Notes: generated from the sequence alone by a model not told the origin. Positions 26,843-36,199 are shown, counted from the stretch's first letter. The stretch is DNA of 64,000 bases from Thermoplasmatales archaeon I-plasma (GCA_001856825.1 ATMD01000001.1:50581-114580), one strand, 5' to 3'. A program made the numbers and translations.

Positions 26843-27204
26843 GATTTTCCCCCTCTCAGGTATTGGTCGTTTCCAGAGAGCCAGTCTTCCCTTATAGGGC
26901 TGAAGATATCCATGTCTATTGTATCTTCAATAGCAGTAGCCTTGTGGGGTTTATTCGATGGAATGACGAGTACTTCTCCCTCTTTGACAGTTATCTTCTT
27001 GCCATCTATTTCGAACAACAGTTCACCCTTTACTATCCAGGTCAGTTGCTCACTCTCGTGATGGTGCTCAGGTACGACAACTCCTTTCTTGAGTATCACC
27101 TCAGCAACCATTGCCTTATCGCCATAAATTAATTTCCTGGAAAGTCCAGTTGATAATGGCTCAGACTTTACATCTTTCCATGATAATTTTTTTAATTCAA
27201 CCAT
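26839..27204 (-). CDS. Cupin-domain protein
   Basis: A 121-residue single-domain cupin. Motif 1 is VVPEHHHESEQLTWIVKGE (two or three metal His plus Glu), and motif 2 is VLVIPSNKPHKATAIEDT with the final His. The frame extends upstream to 27321, but the extension is A/T-rich and not cupin-like. The ATG at 27202-27204 (MVELKKLSWK) begins directly at the domain, so I use it. Function is unknown; such proteins may be small dioxygenases, isomerases or sensors. Confidence 0.82.
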   Translation of the reverse strand: MVELKKLSWKDVKSEPLSTGLSRKLIYGDKAMVAEVILKKGVVVPEHHHESEQLTWIVKGELLFEIDGKKITVKEGEVLVIPSNKPHKATAIEDTIDMDIFSPIREDWLSGNDQYLRGGKS

Positions 27205-27617
27205 GTGATCGCAACATCTATTCGTATTAAGAAGTTTTCGTAATCGATCAGTTAAAATTGTGAACTTAATCCATAATTCATTGAGAAATATTGAAAATAT
27301 GGGAAATTTGAATTGCTCCATTTATTACAAGAATCATCTTCATGCAATTTCAACTACCAATGAAGTGATCTCAATTCACAGTTGTTGTTTACCTAACCTT
27401 CCAATAACAATCATAATTTGAAGAGATCGTATTTCCGTACTTCGTGAGCATATGCTCAATGTTAAAAATGAAATAAAAAAGGTAGCATAGAAGCGCCAAA
27501 GGATGATGCTTTTCAGAATATCGTTAATATGGTAAGTGGAGTTTACAGGACACAGTCTTCATTCCTTGGTCGCTTTCTTTGGTTCTTCATTCGATGACAT
27601 CCATAATCTTTCTATAT
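27205..27617. other. Gene-free stretch between the cupin and an ALDH gene
   Basis: These 413 bases contain no credible gene. They must hold the promoter of the cupin gene (A/T-rich near 27205-27260) and the 3' end of the ALDH transcript. The one structured element is a 14-bp perfect palindrome at 27445-27458. A short open frame on the minus strand near 27600 (13 codons) is too short to support. Confidence 0.5.
27445..27458. promoter_or_regulatory. 14-bp perfect palindrome
   Basis: TGAGCATATGCTCA is a perfect palindrome in a gene-free stretch, about 240 bases upstream of the cupin start and 160 bases beyond the ALDH stop. It could be a protein-binding site, but neither neighbouring start is close, so the role is uncertain. 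Confidence 0.25.
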
Positions 27618-28988
27618 TCACTTCCTGAAGATTGCAAGCTTTATTTCAGTCATTTCCTCGATTGCAAATCTTATGCCCTCTCTTCCAAGGCCGCTCAGCT
27701 TCATGCCGCCAAACGGCATCACATCCACTCTAAAATCAGATGTATCATTTATGAGAACGGCCCCAAAATCAAGCATCTGGATTGCCTTCATAGCAAGATC
27801 AAGATTGTGTGTGTATATTCCAGCCTGTAGTCCATAAGGAACATCGTTTGCCATGGTGATTGCCTCTTCAAAGTTGTTTACAGGTTGTAGAATTGAGACT
27901 GGTCCAAAAATTTCGTTGTGCCAGAGTCCAAGTTCATGTTTAACGTTCTTTATTAGAGTAGGGTAGTAGAATCTGCCATCCCTCTTTCCACCTACAAGTA
28001 CCTCGGCTCCATTTGATACGGCTTCATTGACTGCCTTCTCCACTCTTATAGCCTCTCCTTCTGCTATCATTGGCCCTACGTCCGTTGAATCCTCCAAAGG
28101 ATTCCCAACCTTGAGTTTTGCCACCCTTTCTACCAGCATGCTCGATAGGTTATGGTAAACATCCTTGTGAATTAGAATTCTCTGAGAATGTATGCAATTC
28201 TGACCCTGTGACTCCATTGCTGCGTCAACTATTGCCTCAGCCGCAATGTCCAGATCTGCGTCATTCCATACTATCACTGGCGAATTGCTTCCCAATTCCA
28301 TAGAATACTTCTTGATTCCTGCTTTCTTGATCAGCCTGTCTGCTGCTTCTACACCTCCGGTGAAGGTTACCTTTTTGATGTCATCGGAGTTTAGGAAGAA
28401 GTTGGTAACCTCCCCTCCACCTGATGCTATTACGGTCTGCATCGCATTCTCAGGAAGGCCACTTTTATTCAAAACTTCATTCAGCATGAAACCTGAGTAC
28501 GGTGTGAGAGATGCAGGTTTGTTAATTATTGAATTTCCAGCGGCTATGGCAGGTCCGACTTTGTGTGCAACGAGGTTCAGAGGATCGTTGAACGGAGTTA
28601 TGGAAAAGACCGGTCCGATTGGAACTCTATTGTAATACGCAAATCTATTTCTGCCGCGTGATTCGACATCCATTGGAATAGTCTCCCCGTATATCCTCTT
28701 GGACTCTTCTGCCGAGAATAGCATCGTAATTGACGCCCTCCTCGCCTCTCCCCTTGAATATTTTATTGGCTTTCCAGCTTCATTGGAAATGATCTTGGCA
28801 AATTCCTCCCTCCTGTTTTCAAGCTCCCGTGATACCTTCAATAATGACTCATATCTTTCAAACGATGGAAGGTCCTTCATCACCTGGAAAGCTTTCTTTG
28901 CATTGCGCAAAACATTTTTTGCTTCCTCAATGCTAGTATCCTTCAGTTCAACGTACTGTTCCCCGGAGTACTTATTCTTGACAATCAT
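27618..28988 (-). CDS. Aldehyde dehydrogenase, glyceraldehyde/lactaldehyde-type
   Basis: A 456-residue NAD(P)-dependent ALDH. It has SNEAGKPIKYSRGEARR, SITPFNDPLNLVAHKVGPA, the general-base Glu in KYSMELGSNSPVIV and the nucleophile Cys in SQGQNCIHSQR; MPFGGMKLSGLGREGI closes the C-terminus. The sequence style matches the branch that contains the Thermoplasma and Picrophilus glyceraldehyde dehydrogenases of the non-phosphorylative Entner-Doudoroff pathway. Non-phosphorylating GAPDH or lactaldehyde dehydrogenase are alternatives. I start at ATG 28986-28988 (MIVKNKYSG); the upstream in-frame extension to 29030 has no family counterpart. Confidence 0.85.
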   Translation of the reverse strand: MIVKNKYSGEQYVELKDTSIEEAKNVLRNAKKAFQVMKDLPSFERYESLLKVSRELENRREEFAKIISNEAGKPIKYSRGEARRASITMLFSAEESKRIYGETIPMDVESRGRNRFAYYNRVPIGPVFSITPFNDPLNLVAHKVGPAIAAGNSIINKPASLTPYSGFMLNEVLNKSGLPENAMQTVIASGGGEVTNFFLNSDDIKKVTFTGGVEAADRLIKKAGIKKYSMELGSNSPVIVWNDADLDIAAEAIVDAAMESQGQNCIHSQRILIHKDVYHNLSSMLVERVAKLKVGNPLEDSTDVGPMIAEGEAIRVEKAVNEAVSNGAEVLVGGKRDGRFYYPTLIKNVKHELGLWHNEIFGPVSILQPVNNFEEAITMANDVPYGLQAGIYTHNLDLAMKAIQMLDFGAVLINDTSDFRVDVMPFGGMKLSGLGREGIRFAIEEMTEIKLAIFRK

Positions 28989-29125
28989 ATGAAAAAGATA
29001 GTTTTTATCGGAAATATATAGTATGTCCAATTTGGAATGAGAAAAAAAGCCAATGTGCCACGTCCCTCAGTCAGTTGCTCAGTTGCCCAATTCCATCCAA
29101 ATTAGATGAAATACAGTGCGTTCTA

Positions 29126-29779
29126 CTAAAATACGTCCAAGGCAACTACCCTTGCCATTGCGCCACTTCCACGGTATATCTTTAGGGGGAGGGCGGCAAT
29201 AAGATACTTCTTCCCTTCTGTTAGCTGGTCTAATCCCGCAAGGTCTTCTATGAATGCGATATTCTGAGCAAGGAGCTTCTTATGCACATTAAAGTCCGCG
29301 TGTGCATGCGGCTCGATTCCCAGTGTATCAACGCCTATGACGTTGGGGTGATGTTTTATCATGAAATCAACAGTGTCATATCCCAGTCCAGGGAAATCAA
29401 ACTGAAATTCCTTCGAATATGACCTCTTCTTGTCCCAGCCGGTGTTTATCAGGACTATTTTGTGGTCGTACTCACTTTTCCACTTTTTCTCAAGGCGGTC
29501 CAGCGTGATTTCTGGTCCGTCCAATTCAGGCCTGATTACATATCCTTCTCCCACTAGATTTGTCAAAGGTATCTCGTCTACTGTCATTGCGTTATCTACC
29601 ATGTGGTATGGGGCATCTATATGAGTCCCAGAATGCGTTGCTCCAGAAAATGTTTCAACATTATAACCGTCTCGGGCTGCAGTTCCAACAGGTACTATGT
29701 TTACCAAGGGGTTTGTTGGCCATATCGGCATGTACGTTTTCAACGGAACAGACAGATCGTAGATTTTCTTGATTTCCAT
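29126..29779 (-). CDS. Cyclase-family hydrolase (arylformamidase-like)
   Basis: A 217-residue metal-dependent hydrolase. The family signature ATHSGTHIDAPYHM (about residues 47-60; zinc ligands His-X3-His-X-Asp) is complete. GVDTLGIEP and HKKLLAQNIAFIEDLAGLDQL follow as in bacterial kynurenine formamidases. Cyclase-family members open N-formyl or lactam bonds; with no tryptophan-catabolic genes nearby the substrate is open. The start is the ATG at 29777-29779. Confidence 0.85.
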   Translation of the reverse strand: MEIKKIYDLSVPLKTYMPIWPTNPLVNIVPVGTAARDGYNVETFSGATHSGTHIDAPYHMVDNAMTVDEIPLTNLVGEGYVIRPELDGPEITLDRLEKKWKSEYDHKIVLINTGWDKKRSYSKEFQFDFPGLGYDTVDFMIKHHPNVIGVDTLGIEPHAHADFNVHKKLLAQNIAFIEDLAGLDQLTEGKKYLIAALPLKIYRGSGAMARVVALDVF

Positions 29780-29894
29780 GGTGTTGACTATAAAGTATTC
29801 CTATTAAGTCTTTCTTTTTTTGGTAATATTTCTGCTCAGCAAATAGAAGATGTATAAAAAAGAAATCCTCATCTGGGCCCCGTAATGAACGATT

Positions 29895-30683
29895 TCAGAA
29901 CGGGAACTTCACAAATCCACCATCAATCTGAATGTTTGTCCCATTTATGTAAGAAGCGTCGCTCGAACAAAGGAAAGATACAAGGTTGCCGATCTCCTCT
30001 GGAGTTCCGAACCTCTTTGCAGGTATTGTTTGTTTGATTGCCTCGTATGCCTGTTCAACAGAAATATTTGATTTCTCAGCATTCCTTCTTGCAATGTTCT
30101 CTAGTCTTGGCGTCATAATATATCCCTGAGATATGCTGTTGAATGTTATCCCCTTCTGTGCGTACTCTATGGAAAGTACCTTGGAAAGGCTCACGACTGC
30201 TGCCCTGAGAGATGCAGAAATGGCAAAATTCTCTAGAGGTTGTTTTGTTGTCAGAGAGGTTATGAAGACAACTCTCCCATACTCTCTGGCTATCATATCA
30301 GGCAGCACGCTTTTAGTCATATATACAGTGCTCTTGATGAACATATTTATGCTTGAATCCCAGTCGTCGTCAGTTATGTCTAGGAAAGGAGCAACCCTTG
30401 GGTCGCCGTAGTTTATAATGAGAAAGTCAACTTTGCCAACCTTCTTCTTCACTTCATTTAGCATTAACTTGACATCATCAGGTTTGCTTAGGTCGCAGGG
30501 AATAGTGGAAACATCCTTCCCCGTTTCCTTCTTTATGTCTTCAGCGCTCTTCCTTAGCTTGTTTTCATCTCTGGAGGAAATGTAAACACTGCACCCTTCA
30601 GATACAAGCACCTTTGCTATTCCTTTCCCAATTCCAGAACTGGCAGCTGTAACTATTGCTACCTTCCCAGCAAGACCTTTCAT
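29895..30683 (-). CDS. Short-chain dehydrogenase/reductase
   Basis: A 262-residue classical SDR. It has the cofactor motif VTAASSGIGKGIA, the NAG-equivalent LIINYGDPRV (altered to NYG), and a catalytic segment with Ser in VFITSLTTK. Where Tyr-X3-Lys is expected the sequence reads FAISASLRAAVVSL, so the canonical Tyr and Lys are not evident. DGGFVKFPF closes the protein. This substitution pattern is known in some divergent SDRs; activity is uncertain. The ATG at 30681-30683 (MKGLAGKVAIVT) begins at the fold; the longer frame to 30734 is unlikely. Confidence 0.8.
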   Translation of the reverse strand: MKGLAGKVAIVTAASSGIGKGIAKVLVSEGCSVYISSRDENKLRKSAEDIKKETGKDVSTIPCDLSKPDDVKLMLNEVKKKVGKVDFLIINYGDPRVAPFLDITDDDWDSSINMFIKSTVYMTKSVLPDMIAREYGRVVFITSLTTKQPLENFAISASLRAAVVSLSKVLSIEYAQKGITFNSISQGYIMTPRLENIARRNAEKSNISVEQAYEAIKQTIPAKRFGTPEEIGNLVSFLCSSDASYINGTNIQIDGGFVKFPF

Positions 30684-30791
30684 ATGAATCAAAGAATAGT
30701 ACTTTATAAAAACATTATCTCTCTGCCTTCCCATATGCGAATATCTTTTTGTAACTGTAAAATACAGGCGTAGATTTTCATAGAAATTCGT

Positions 30792-31562
30792 CTAGACTGT
30801 TGCTGATAACTTGATCCTCCTGTAGGTCAACGAAGCTATTGCCATGAATATCGCAGATGTAGTGACGAGGACTGCAATATAGTATACGTCTGCTACTCCA
30901 CTAGTATTGAGAAATGCGCCTCTAATCCCATCTACTACGTAAGTAAGTGGATTCAACATCGCTGCCATGGCCAGCGGACGTGGAGTCTGGGAGGTGATAG
31001 GATAGAACACAGAACTGGTGAAAGTGACAACAAAGAACATGACGTTGCTTATCACATTGAAAACTTGATTAGATCTCACCGTAGCCCCGAGGGCAAGCAT
31101 TATAGATCCAAAAGTGAGTGTGCCTAGAACAAGGTAGATGAACACCAGCAGGAATCCATATGCAGTGATATTGATGGAAATGAATGGGATCGCAACAAGT
31201 ATCATTATCAGAGCCCCTCCAAAAGTGACTAGGATCATCGCAATAAGATTGCTGAGTTGATACTGGAACCTGGAAAACGGCATGGAAAATATCTGTTCGA
31301 GCATCCCTGTCCTCTTATCTGACCATAGGACCCAGCCAGCCATCGATCCCCCCATGAGGATCTGATCAGCGACAATGCCAGGTGCTATAAATGAGACATA
31401 TGAAAGATTCGATCCGCCATAGTTGAACGAATGTATGATTGAGCCCATCATAAGGCCCATTATCAGGAGGTATCCTACAGGAAGCAATATAAGGAATGAA
31501 ATTGTGTTGACATCTAGAGCTGATCTAATTATCCTGTATGTCAGCCTGATCGTACTATTCAT
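30792..31562 (-). CDS. ABC-2 type transporter permease
   Basis: A 256-residue exporter permease with six predicted membrane helices and the ABC2_membrane signature around KRTGMLEQIFSMPFSRFQYQLS and MLNPLTYVVDGIRGAFL. It is coupled to the ATPase upstream (overlap of 8 bases). The ATG at 31560-31562 has a GGTG Shine-Dalgarno 9 bases upstream; the GTG at 31572-31574 overlaps that site and is therefore less likely. The pair resembles DrrAB-type drug or lipid exporters. Confidence 0.85.
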   Translation of the reverse strand: MNSTIRLTYRIIRSALDVNTISFLILLPVGYLLIMGLMMGSIIHSFNYGGSNLSYVSFIAPGIVADQILMGGSMAGWVLWSDKRTGMLEQIFSMPFSRFQYQLSNLIAMILVTFGGALIMILVAIPFISINITAYGFLLVFIYLVLGTLTFGSIMLALGATVRSNQVFNVISNVMFFVVTFTSSVFYPITSQTPRPLAMAAMLNPLTYVVDGIRGAFLNTSGVADVYYIAVLVTTSAIFMAIASLTYRRIKLSATV

Positions 31563-32502
31563 TCTGTTGCTCACCTACCACTTTGAAGAAGACATCTTCA
31601 AGTTCCGTTTTCTTAATATTTAGCCAGAGAAGTGAATCACCTTCTTCCTTGATGTATTCGTTGATTATTTCCATTGCGTCGGGGACCTTGTTGGTAACTA
31701 TTTTTATCGGGCTCTCCTTGTTGAATGTGCCGTCAACAACTGCACCAACCAGCCTGGATTTCAACTTTTCTGCAAGTCTTTCAGGTGCTTTGTTAACCAG
31801 TACCTCTATGGTCCTGTCCCCTTCATAAGTCGCCTTAAGATTATCTATCGAATCTATCGCATAGAGCCTCCCGTGATTTATTATTCCTACCCTATCACAG
31901 AGAAAATCTGCCTCCTCAAGGTTGTGAGTTGTGAAGAATATTGTTGTTCCATCCTTTGCAAGTGATTTGAAGTATGTTAGCAGATTCTTCCTTGCTATTG
32001 GATCGAGGCCAATTGTTGGCTCGTCAAGGAAGAGCAGCTCAGAATCGTGAATCAGTTCCCTCACAAGTTGAAGTCTCCTCCTCTGCCCTATGGATATGTC
32101 AGCAGCACTGACTTTCCTTATTTCCGCCAGGTCGAACTTCTCAATAAGTTCATCTATCCTCTTTTTGACCTGACTTCTCGGGATATTCCACAGGGTTGCG
32201 TAAATATACATATTTTTCTCTACTGATAAGTTCCACTCGTAGCTTGGCTGCTGGAGTATTACCCCTATTCTCTTCCTAATTTCCAATCCTCTCTTGGTCA
32301 CATCCATTCCAAGTACATTCACGGTACCTTGAGTGGGCTTAATGAGTGTTGTCAGAACTCGAATGGTAGTAGTCTTCCCGGCTCCGTTTGGTCCGAGGAA
32401 TCCAAATATTTCACCCTCTTCAACATCGAAGCTAAGCCCATCAACCACGTATTTTTTCCCATCGTATGAAACCTTCAGATCACTTACTTCTATGGAATTC
32501 AT
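31555..32502 (-). CDS. ABC exporter ATP-binding protein, DrrA/NodI-like
   Basis: A 315-residue ATPase: Walker A GPNGAGKTTT (about 37-46), Q-loop LQQPSYEWNL, signature ISIGQRRRLQLVREL (an S-I-G-Q variant of LSGGQ), Walker B LLFLDEPTIGLD and switch TTHNLEEADF. A C-terminal extension follows, as in DrrA-type subunits. It forms a two-gene exporter with the downstream permease. The substrate is unknown. Confidence 0.88.
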   Translation of the reverse strand: MNSIEVSDLKVSYDGKKYVVDGLSFDVEEGEIFGFLGPNGAGKTTTIRVLTTLIKPTQGTVNVLGMDVTKRGLEIRKRIGVILQQPSYEWNLSVEKNMYIYATLWNIPRSQVKKRIDELIEKFDLAEIRKVSAADISIGQRRRLQLVRELIHDSELLFLDEPTIGLDPIARKNLLTYFKSLAKDGTTIFFTTHNLEEADFLCDRVGIINHGRLYAIDSIDNLKATYEGDRTIEVLVNKAPERLAEKLKSRLVGAVVDGTFNKESPIKIVTNKVPDAMEIINEYIKEEGDSLLWLNIKKTELEDVFFKVVGEQQNE

Positions 32503-32890
32503 TTCTACTGTCCACCATCCAATCTGTGTATATATTATCTATATTGCCTTACAACCTTTACTAGTAGCTTCCCTCCGATGTAATCTCTATTTCTGAATAA
32601 AGTTATGGTTCAATGAAATAGTAATGATTTTGTTGAATGCTCCGGACAGTGTACTCCGGTTCCTGATTCATACTTTGAAGAATTGGATTCACTGTTCATT
32701 CATTTCCGAAGGATCATTGTAGTTCCGTATGTTTGTTCATTTATAGCGAGAACCTTGTTCTATATGTTTTCATTATATAGCTCCCGTTCAAGATAAATTT
32801 TGACACTTTTAAATAAGCCAATAAATACTGATAGCAGGTGAGAAAGTGTAATCTATTGAAATGACATAACACCCTGATAGGTGATCTATA
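32503..32890. other. Gene-free divergent region upstream of the ABC exporter and NifX-like genes
   Basis: No credible gene is seen in these 388 bases. The left end holds the minus-strand promoter of the exporter. The right end holds a TTTAAATA box (about 32813-32820) and an AGGTGAT Shine-Dalgarno at 32879-32885 that supports the TTG start of the next gene. A weak 5-bp inverted repeat (32642-32646 with 32655-32659) is also present. Confidence 0.5.
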
Positions 32891-33220
32891 TTGATAATTG
32901 GGATCCCAACAGATGATGGCGTTACTGTTTCAGAACACTTCGGAAGGTCGAAGAATTTCATTATAGTGGATATTGAGAACGGAAAGCAGCTTTTTAGAAA
33001 AGTGGAGGACAATCCACATAACAAGGAATTGGACGATCGAGCTGGACATGGGAGGGTTCTGAAGCTCCTTACTGACAATAAGGTAAAGAAGGTAATCTGT
33101 TACAATTTAAATGCCAGAATGGAGGATAATCTGGCAAGCCTGAAGATATCTATAAAGAGGATTGAGCTCGGCTCGAAGATAGATGAAATTCTTAGGGAAG
33201 AGATTGCCAGCACAGCTTAG
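32891..33220 (+). CDS. NifX/NifB-C-terminal-like (dinitrogenase cofactor domain) protein
   Basis: A 109-residue single Nitro_FeMo-Co domain: IIGIPTDDGVTVSEHFGRSKNFIIVDIE, GHGRVLKLLTDNKVKKVICYNL and a C-terminal helix. Such stand-alone proteins occur in many non-nitrogen-fixing archaea and are thought to bind metal-sulfur clusters or molybdenum. The start is TTG at 32891-32893, supported by AGGTGAT seven bases upstream. No nif genes are present. Confidence 0.82.
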   Translation: MIIGIPTDDGVTVSEHFGRSKNFIIVDIENGKQLFRKVEDNPHNKELDDRAGHGRVLKLLTDNKVKKVICYNLNARMEDNLASLKISIKRIELGSKIDEILREEIASTA

Positions 33221-33332
33221 TTCCAACAGAATCTAAGGTTAATGGAAGTCCTCAGGCGCTTTATATCTGGGAGAGTCTGCTATAAAATATTTTATCCATC
33301 ATTTAGACCGGCAGCTATTTTTCTCAACCTAA

Positions 33333-34343
33333 TTATTGACCCCCATCAATTTTCTTCAAGTGCTCGCTCACTTCTGAAGGTGGAAGATCTATCACTTTCT
33401 CGAAATTCTCTAGCATCGCTACCGCAGACTTGAAATTTGACTTAGTAAGTTGTTCGACATTAATTCCAATTGGGACTTCTATTCCATTTCGTTCCATTGA
33501 AGATACGATTTCTCCGTATACTTTCAGAGAATTCACTATAGATCGCTTTGATGATTCGACGACATCGTTACCTTCCAGTATGAAGTCCTTGGCCTTGTCT
33601 GGAAGCTCAACTGCTAGGAAGTCCAACAGGTTCAGGTCTGCAATGCTTCTTATTGGGCCAAAGCTGAACAATATTGTCGCAGGTTTTACTCCTGCCACCT
33701 TGCACTGCCTGTTGTACTCAGAAATTAGATTTATCATCTGTCCACTGTCGAATAGGAGCTGTGTCGTGAAGAATTCCGTCCCTGATAGTGTTTTGAACAG
33801 CATTCTCTTTGCTTCATCCTTTCTTTCCGGAAGAGAGATATTGCCTATAGTCACTTCTTCCTGATGAAACTGGGTCCAAAGCCTTCTTGCTATGACATTG
33901 GCTTCGGAGACGCTTGGCCCAGGGTATCTGTGATGTCTCGTATTCCCACCAACAAATATCATGTTGCTTATTCCTAGGGAATGAGTTTCTTTGATCCAGT
34001 CAACAAATTTCTCATAATCTTCAATGTGTGCAACCACCTTGTTCACTATAGCATCAATGTGCAGTATATCTGCAGTCCCCCGTGCAAGTGCTCTTGTGTA
34101 TATACTGTTGTACCTTGGCTTCCCTTCATGATTTTCCTCGACAAGTTCAGGAACGCTTATCGCATTCAACCGGCTAAATGAACTTAGAGCACTGGCTAGC
34201 TCCTCCTTCCTAGCATTCAGGTTTCTGAGTATCTTTTCGTCGTGTACAGCGTCCCCTGTCTTGTTATCCCTCAAGGGTATCGCAGTAAATATCAATGGTC
34301 TCTTGGAAAGCATATTCTTGAAACTGGTAGATTCGTTCACCAT
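33333..34343 (-). CDS. Methylenetetrahydrofolate reductase-like TIM-barrel protein
   Basis: A 336-residue protein, probably of the MetF/FAD-linked reductase superfamily. The segment NMIFVGGNTRHHRYPGPSVSEANVIARRL resembles the MetF flavin-site loop, and TLSGTEFFTTQLLFDSGQMINL matches the MetF core 'gadf..TQ..fd'. Resemblance is by pattern only, and divergence is considerable. If correct it would handle C1-folate or tetrahydropterin units, or act as another flavin reductase. It stands alone and is convergent with the NifX-like gene. Confidence 0.55.
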   Translation of the reverse strand: MVNESTSFKNMLSKRPLIFTAIPLRDNKTGDAVHDEKILRNLNARKEELASALSSFSRLNAISVPELVEENHEGKPRYNSIYTRALARGTADILHIDAIVNKVVAHIEDYEKFVDWIKETHSLGISNMIFVGGNTRHHRYPGPSVSEANVIARRLWTQFHQEEVTIGNISLPERKDEAKRMLFKTLSGTEFFTTQLLFDSGQMINLISEYNRQCKVAGVKPATILFSFGPIRSIADLNLLDFLAVELPDKAKDFILEGNDVVESSKRSIVNSLKVYGEIVSSMERNGIEVPIGINVEQLTKSNFKSAVAMLENFEKVIDLPPSEVSEHLKKIDGGQ

Positions 34344-34533
34344 TTATGATGCGGGATATATTATCCCATTTAAAATGATTTTGAAGCTACTGACAGTTAT
34401 GATACTTCCTAAAGTGACAGATGAGTTTAGTTTTATGTACTTTGGTGAAGTTTACACTAACAAATAAGTATAAATAGACCTAATTTTATGTGAATTAATT
34501 CTATTTATTAGAATTAAAAGAAGGTGTAAAAAA

Positions 34534-36147
34534 ATGGGAGGACAAGATCTGGAAGCTGGTCACGTAGAAAAAAGTGAAAACGTGGCTACAGGAAGAGGCT
34601 ATAAGAAGGATCTTGGTACCTGGAGCGTAGTTTTTCTCGCTCTTGGCGCCATCCTAGGTCCAGCAATAGCCTATGCGCCGGTATATACGGTCGCATTCGC
34701 TGGACCGCTCGGAATTCTGTCTTGGTTCGCTGCAATGGCTATGCTGATTCCCGTAGGTCTGGTATATGCGGAACTAGGTACTACCTGGCCGAGGGCAGGC
34801 GGAATTGCACATTACCCGTCAAGAAGCAATGGACCTCTGGTAGGTGCAATAAACGGATGGTCATCATTCGTAGGCTACTTGCTTGTTTCGCCGGTAATTG
34901 TGTTTGCGGTAGTTGAATATGCAAGTTTCTATTTTCCGTCACTCTACGTAAACGGGTTGCTAACGACTTCAGGAATAATTGCTTCTGAGGTTGTTTTGAT
35001 AGCAGTTTTCCTCATCAACATGCTGAGGATCAAGCACATGGGCGCAATAAACAACTGGTTGACTGTTTTGACTGTCGTACTTGCAGGTGTAGTAATAATT
35101 GGCCTAGGATTATTCTTCCATCCCGGGAACTTTACTTCACGAGCTTATGGAGGGCTAGCGCCTTTCGGAGCAGTAGGTTTCTTCACAGCAATCACATTCA
35201 CTGTTTTCGGTTATGGAGGATTTAGGCAGCCCATAGATTACGCTGAAGAGGTGAAAAATCCTGGCAGGAGCATACCTCTCGCAGTAGTGCTTTCAATCGT
35301 AATTTCTGGAATAATCTATGCAGTACTTGCATTCGTGTTCGTGGGTGCAGCGAACTTTACTGCACTTGGCGTGACGAACTGGGGTGCATTCTACGGTAAT
35401 GGGTCTCCGTTCGCATCAGAGGCACAGGCACTCGCCCTTCCTGCGATAGTTATAGTATCAATAGTGGTTGCACTGATAGCAACCTTCAAAGATGGTATCA
35501 TATACTACGGTGGAGCCGCTAGAGTCGGGCAGATTCTTGGAAAAGAAGATAATTATTTCCCCAAGTTTATAGGGTACGTGAGCCACCGTGGAGTTCCAGT
35601 ATACTCTGTGATTCTTGTTGTCGTAGTTTCACTTATACTGGTGGCACTTGGCAGGTCTCTTGCAACCATTATAGGCTTGATGGTCGACGCATTCCTCATT
35701 TCATATGCTCCTGGGGCGATAAGCCTCGCAGTATTCAGGAAAACGGCACCAAATGTGAAGAGGCCTTTTAAGCTTCCAGCCGCCTCAATTCTTGCACCGA
35801 TAGCATTCATTGTCACAAACCTCATGGTATTCTGGTCTGGATTTTCGGCAATAGAGCTGGTAGTACCGCTTGACCTTGCTGGTGTCCTTCTTGTAATACT
35901 CTATAACAGACATAACAAGGTGAGTGGCAAGGGTTACGTCTACGGATTATATCTGCCGGTATTCCTTGTGTTTGTGGTAATATATTCGCACTTCAGCAGC
36001 ACATCATTTGGAGGAACAAACTTGATACCGTTCCCTTACGACACCATCATTTTCATCATAGTAACGGTAATATTCTACTTCATAGGTGTCAGCTCTGGAG
36101 TCAGGGGAAGCAAATACTTCAAGGGAATAGAGGATACGACCACATAG
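34534..36147 (+). CDS. Amino acid permease (APC superfamily)
   Basis: A 537-residue transporter with 12 or more predicted helices. The first begins at GTWSVVFLALGAILGPAIAYAPVYTVAF, the APC 'GS.IGPGI' region, and YPSRSNGPLVGAINGW and GYGGFRQPIDYAEEVKNPGRSIP (substrate-path helix 6-7) follow the family pattern. It probably imports amino acids with protons. An AAGGTG Shine-Dalgarno lies about 7 bases before the ATG. T-rich sequence follows the stop. Confidence 0.88.
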   Translation: MGGQDLEAGHVEKSENVATGRGYKKDLGTWSVVFLALGAILGPAIAYAPVYTVAFAGPLGILSWFAAMAMLIPVGLVYAELGTTWPRAGGIAHYPSRSNGPLVGAINGWSSFVGYLLVSPVIVFAVVEYASFYFPSLYVNGLLTTSGIIASEVVLIAVFLINMLRIKHMGAINNWLTVLTVVLAGVVIIGLGLFFHPGNFTSRAYGGLAPFGAVGFFTAITFTVFGYGGFRQPIDYAEEVKNPGRSIPLAVVLSIVISGIIYAVLAFVFVGAANFTALGVTNWGAFYGNGSPFASEAQALALPAIVIVSIVVALIATFKDGIIYYGGAARVGQILGKEDNYFPKFIGYVSHRGVPVYSVILVVVVSLILVALGRSLATIIGLMVDAFLISYAPGAISLAVFRKTAPNVKRPFKLPAASILAPIAFIVTNLMVFWSGFSAIELVVPLDLAGVLLVILYNRHNKVSGKGYVYGLYLPVFLVFVVIYSHFSSTSFGGTNLIPFPYDTIIFIIVTVIFYFIGVSSGVRGSKYFKGIEDTTT

Positions 36148-36165
36148 GGCCAAAAGAGTTGGAAT

Positions 36166-36199
36166 CGATTTTTATTCCTTTTTATTTATTTCATTCTTT
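36166..36199 (+). terminator. T-tract terminator after the permease
   Basis: CGATTTTTATTCCTTTTTAT and further T-rich sequence follow the permease stop by about 20 bases. Serial T runs without a hairpin are the usual archaeal intrinsic terminator. Confidence 0.5.

Noticed and set aside
27205..27321. Upstream in-frame extension of the cupin gene
   Set aside because: The added residues are A/T-driven and lack cupin similarity; the ATG at 27202-27204 matches the domain start.
32642..32659. Short inverted repeat CCGGA/TCCGG in a gene-free region
   Set aside because: Five-base arms with an 8-base loop are expected by chance; no start or stop is tied to it.
32891..33220. Evidence for nitrogen fixation
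   Set aside because: A lone NifX-like domain occurs widely without nitrogenase and no nif structural gene is present.
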